Assembly (NCBI GenBank): GCA_934183135.1
Contig: CAKPRX010000020.1
Coordinates: 1-28,034 of the forward strand
DNA: 28,034 nucleotides
Origin: an uncultured Prevotella sp.
Lineage (GTDB): Bacteria > Bacteroidota > Bacteroidia > Bacteroidales > Bacteroidaceae
Direction of reading: 5' to 3'
The notes under the pieces are model-generated. The model searched no databases and was not told the origin of the DNA. It worked only from the letters and a program-made list of their open reading frames with translations. This document shows, in pieces, positions 24,703-28,034 of this stretch; position 1 is the first letter of the stretch; every line of letters starts with the position of its first letter. The position numbers and the translations under genes were made by a program.

Positions 24703-27700
24703 TTAGAATGTCACGTTAAGACCGAAGGTGATGGTGCGGTACGAACCATTGCTCTGATACTTGTCAGAGGCGACGCCGGCAGCGATGGTGCCGCCTGTCT
24801 CGGGATCCAGGCCAGACCAGTTGGTAATGGTGAAGAGGTCGGTACCCGACACATAGGCGCGCAGGCCGGTGAGGCCGAGCGGAGCGATGAGGTTGCGGTC
24901 AAAGTTGTACGAGAACACCAGGTCCTTGAGCTTGAGGAAGCCGCGGCTGTTCCACCAGAGGTAGTCCAGCGTGTTCTGCCATCCGTAGCGTGGATAGTCA
25001 TTGTTCTTGTTATTGACGCGCCATGGGTTTACACGGTCCAGCTGGTTGCCGCCGGTGCCGGTGGGCCCCCATGCCGATGGGTCGTAGCCCAGGAAGTGGC
25101 TGTCGCTGCCCGGCATCCAGCGGAAGCTGAAGTACAGGGAGAAGTTCTTGTAGCTGATGGTGTTGCCGAAGTTCATGGTGAACAGCGGGTCCATGTCGCC
25201 GATACAGTGGCGGTCGTCGGTTGTTATCTTGCCGTCGCCGTTCCAGTCCTCGAATTTTACGTCACCGGGTTTGGCGTCAGGCTGTATCTTGTTGCCATCC
25301 TTGTTGACATAAGCGTCTATCTCCTCCTGACTCTGGAAGATGCCAAGTTTCTTGACATCGTAGACGGCCGTGATGGGGCAGCCTATCATCAGGGCGTAAG
25401 CCGACTGAGGCCCATAGGTGTGGAAGTTGGCCACATTGTCGGCCTCGACGCCCTTGTAGTCCTTGCCGAACAGGCTCATCACCTTATTGCGGTTCAGGTC
25501 AAAGGTAACGTTGGACTCCCAGCGCACGTTGTTGTTGCCATCGCCGTTGATGTTGACAGAGTGCAGCGTTACCTCGACACCCTTGTTGCTCACCTTGCCT
25601 ACATTGGCATAGGCAGAGCTGAAGCCAGACGGGTAGGGTACGGCGCGGCTCATCAGCATGTTGGTAGTACGGCCGCTGTAGATGTCGATGCTACCGTCCA
25701 GGCGGCTGTTAAGCACGCTGAAGTCCAGGCCCAGGTTGTACTTGGTAATGGTGGCCCACTTCAGGGTGCGGTTGCCGAGTGAGGAGTTGTAGAAGGTAAG
25801 CGTACTCTGGTTATTGAGCCAGGTGTACCGTGTGCTTACGGTCGAGAGGGTAGAGTATGCAGGCACGGTGCGGGCTCCGTTCTGTCCCCAGGAGAGGCGC
25901 AGCTTGCCATAGTCGAGCCAGGGGAGGCTGTTCTTGACAAAACTCTCCTTGCTGAACACCCACGCGCCAGATACACCATAGAAGTTGCCCCACTTGTTGT
26001 CGCTTCCGAAAGCCGAGTAGCCGTCGCGGCGGTAGTTGAGGGTAAGGTAGTACTTGCTGTCGAAGTTGTAGTTCAGGCGGGCCAGGTAAGCGATAGACTG
26101 GGTGCGTGTGCGGGTACGCGACACATCCTTGGACTCGGCAGCGGCGGCATTGTAGTAGCCCAGGGAGGTGGTTCCGGTGAAGCCCTTGAACGTAAACTTG
26201 TAGTAGTTGTTGTCATACGACTCACGGGTATAGCCTACCATGCCGTCTACATGGTGCTTGGCAATGTCGGTGGTATAGGTCAGGATGTTGTCTGCGTTCC
26301 AGTACGACGACACAGAGCTTACCGACTGTCCCTCTGCGTTCTTGCCATACATAGAGGGGTTGTCCATCTGGCTGGTCTCATAGGTGTTTATCCAGAACTC
26401 GGGCGAGGTAAACGTGTCCTGGTAGCTCGAGTTGCGCTGCGCGTTCAGCGTGAAGCGGTAAGAGAGGCCCTTGAGGAAGGGGAAGTCTACCTGGGCTGTC
26501 AGCACGCCGTTGGCGTTGTTGCCGTAACGGTCATTGGTGCTGTAGAGGTATGAGTTGCCCGAGGCTGAGCCGTACAGCGGGCTCGCGGTCTTGCCGTCGG
26601 GATGCGAGTTGTACCAGCTCTCGTAGCCCTCGACCTGCGCATACTTGTACGAGTACGGAGTAATCCACTCGGCATTGGCTATAGCGGCCGGGACACCCCA
26701 CTGGCGCCAGCTCAGGTAGTTGCCCTTGAGACCCACCTTGAGCCAGTCGGTCACGTTGATGTCTATCTTGGACATGATGTTGAACTTCTCGTAGTCGTCG
26801 CCCTTCTGTACACCCTGGCGGCGGCTGTAGTCGCCCGAGAGGTAGTACTTCACGTTCTTGGAGCCACCGGCTACACTTACGTCGTACTGCTGGCCTACAC
26901 CCGTGCGGGTTATCTCGTCGAGCCAGTCGGTATATACACCCTCTTCGTAGGCTCTGCGCTCCTCGGCCTCAGGGATGAGGATAGAGAGGTTGTTGTTGGC
27001 CCAGTCCATGCTGAACTCCTGGTCGGTGGGTATGTTGGTGTTACCGTTGGCCTGCTGGGCATAATAACGGTTCATAAGGAACCGCTCCTTGTTGTTCACG
27101 AACTTGGGCTTGCGGCTCCAGTCTGAGAAACTCCACGAGGTGTTGAGCCGTACCGTAGGCTTGGCGCTCTCGCCGCGCTTGGTGGTGATGATGATTACAC
27201 CGTTGGCAGCACGCGAACCGTAGATGGCGGCCGCGGAGGCATCCTTGAGCACGTCGATGGTGGCGATGTCATTGGTGTTGATCTCGCTGATACCACCGTA
27301 GGAGATAACGCCGTCCACGATGAGCAGAGGGGCGTTGTTGCCCTGGGCAGAGGCCGACGGGCTGGTAGGGATAACGTTCTTACCACGCAGGGTCATCGTA
27401 CCCGAGTTGTCGCCGCTGGCGCTGTTGGTCGGGGTGTAGTGCAGACCGGCTACCTGGCTCGACAGGGCTGTCAGGGCGTTAGGGTTAGGCAGGTTGGTAA
27501 TCTTGCCGTCGTCGAACTTGACGCTGGTGATGGCACCAGACACGTCCTTACGCTTGGCCGTACCGTAACCTACCACTACCAGTTCCTCCAGGTTGGCAGC
27601 GTCGTCGTGCAGTGTCACGGAGATGCTCGAACCGGTAGCACTTACGGTTTCCTCCTTGAAGCCCAGGCTGCTCACGCTCAGGCGGGCACCTGGCTTGACA

Positions 27701-27984
27701 CTCAGCTTGAAACCGCCGTTAACATCGGTGATGGTGGCGTTCTGGGTGCCCACCTCCCTGATGGTAGCGCCGATGACGGGCTCACCGTTGGTGTCCACTA
27801 CGGTACCGCTGACGGTCTTCTTGTCCTGCTGTACAGCAAGAGCCTTGCTTCCGTTCAGATTGTTGCTTTCGCCGGCCGTCGCGCTCAGCGGGGCCAGGGT
27901 CAACATCGAGGCAGCGAACAGATAAGTCCACTGCTTTGAGATGTTCAAAGCACTGAAAGAAGTCTTTCTCAGTTTCTCATCCAT
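24703..27984 (-). CDS. SusC/RagA-family TonB-dependent receptor, complete
   Basis: This 1093-residue outer-membrane transporter begins with a signal peptide ending near SATAG (about residue 38). It then has a carboxypeptidase-regulatory-like domain (about 57-130: VSGTVVDTNGEPVIGATI), a TonB-box-like VVVGYGTAKRKDVSGA, and a plug domain with LLIVDGVISYGGISEINTND and DASAAAIYGSRAANGVIII. The remaining residues form the barrel, closing with a Phe-terminated strand (GLNVTF). It is co-transcribed with the susD downstream. Any promoter lies mostly outside the window: only 50 AT-rich bases are seen upstream and no TAnnTTTG is among them. The substrate is unknown. Confidence 0.96.
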   Translation of the reverse strand: MDEKLRKTSFSALNISKQWTYLFAASMLTLAPLSATAGESNNLNGSKALAVQQDKKTVSGTVVDTNGEPVIGATIREVGTQNATITDVNGGFKLSVKPGARLSVSSLGFKEETVSATGSSISVTLHDDAANLEELVVVGYGTAKRKDVSGAITSVKFDDGKITNLPNPNALTALSSQVAGLHYTPTNSASGDNSGTMTLRGKNVIPTSPSASAQGNNAPLLIVDGVISYGGISEINTNDIATIDVLKDASAAAIYGSRAANGVIIITTKRGESAKPTVRLNTSWSFSDWSRKPKFVNNKERFLMNRYYAQQANGNTNIPTDQEFSMDWANNNLSILIPEAEERRAYEEGVYTDWLDEITRTGVGQQYDVSVAGGSKNVKYYLSGDYSRRQGVQKGDDYEKFNIMSKIDINVTDWLKVGLKGNYLSWRQWGVPAAIANAEWITPYSYKYAQVEGYESWYNSHPDGKTASPLYGSASGNSYLYSTNDRYGNNANGVLTAQVDFPFLKGLSYRFTLNAQRNSSYQDTFTSPEFWINTYETSQMDNPSMYGKNAEGQSVSSVSSYWNADNILTYTTDIAKHHVDGMVGYTRESYDNNYYKFTFKGFTGTTSLGYYNAAAAESKDVSRTRTRTQSIAYLARLNYNFDSKYYLTLNYRRDGYSAFGSDNKWGNFYGVSGAWVFSKESFVKNSLPWLDYGKLRLSWGQNGARTVPAYSTLSTVSTRYTWLNNQSTLTFYNSSLGNRTLKWATITKYNLGLDFSVLNSRLDGSIDIYSGRTTNMLMSRAVPYPSGFSSAYANVGKVSNKGVEVTLHSVNINGDGNNNVRWESNVTFDLNRNKVMSLFGKDYKGVEADNVANFHTYGPQSAYALMIGCPITAVYDVKKLGIFQSQEEIDAYVNKDGNKIQPDAKPGDVKFEDWNGDGKITTDDRHCIGDMDPLFTMNFGNTISYKNFSLYFSFRWMPGSDSHFLGYDPSAWGPTGTGGNQLDRVNPWRVNNKNNDYPRYGWQNTLDYLWWNSRGFLKLKDLVFSYNFDRNLIAPLGLTGLRAYVSGTDLFTITNWSGLDPETGGTIAAGVASDKYQSNGSYRTITFGLNVTF

Positions 27985-28034
27985 AAACTATTATTTAAAA
28001 GGTAATAAATAAAATAACTTTCGTAACTATCCAA

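Overview
This window looks like a chromosomal segment of a fairly GC-rich gut Bacteroidales (Bacteroidota), probably Prevotella-like. The evidence is two SusC/SusD outer-membrane pairs, lipoproteins, a CdaA-type diadenylate cyclase, a fucose isomerase/permease pair, and several promoters of the Bacteroidales form TTTG-N19-TAnnTTTG. The genus is an inference. No rRNA, tRNA, CRISPR array or complete mobile element was found.

Layout. (1) 1-6883, plus strand: a nutrient-capture operon holding the C-terminal part of a SusC-like receptor, a SusD-like lipoprotein, two further lipoproteins (one propeller-like) and an exported calcineurin-like phosphoesterase. Spacing is tight or overlapping. (2) 6884-7913: intergenic DNA with a GGTAAAA-rich array and copy A of a 685-bp repeat. 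(3) 7914-10267, minus: a small secreted protein of unknown function and a XylE-like sugar/H+ symporter, each followed by a copy of the same hairpin repeat. (4) 10603-11691, plus: a SufT-like DUF59 protein and an LpxH-like lipid A phosphoesterase. (5) 11877-15065, plus: L-fucose isomerase and fucose permease. (6) 15274-15987, plus: a secreted protein of unknown function. (7) 16135-20190, minus: phosphate acetyltransferase with acetate kinase (acetate formation and ATP), and dihydropteroate synthase with diadenylate cyclase. (8) 20191-21317: intergenic DNA with hairpins, an inverted repeat module and copy B of the 685-bp repeat. (9) 21318-27984, minus: a tyrosine recombinase and a complete SusC/SusD pair.

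Taken together, the two Sus systems import glycans or other ligands, XylE and FucP bring in monosaccharides, and Pta-AckA handles fermentation to acetate. The genes are mostly ordinary. The least explained material is intergenic: the two 685-bp repeats, which keep exact register over 13,594 bp and carry an identical 40-bp palindrome, ARG-box-like sites and conserved hairpins.
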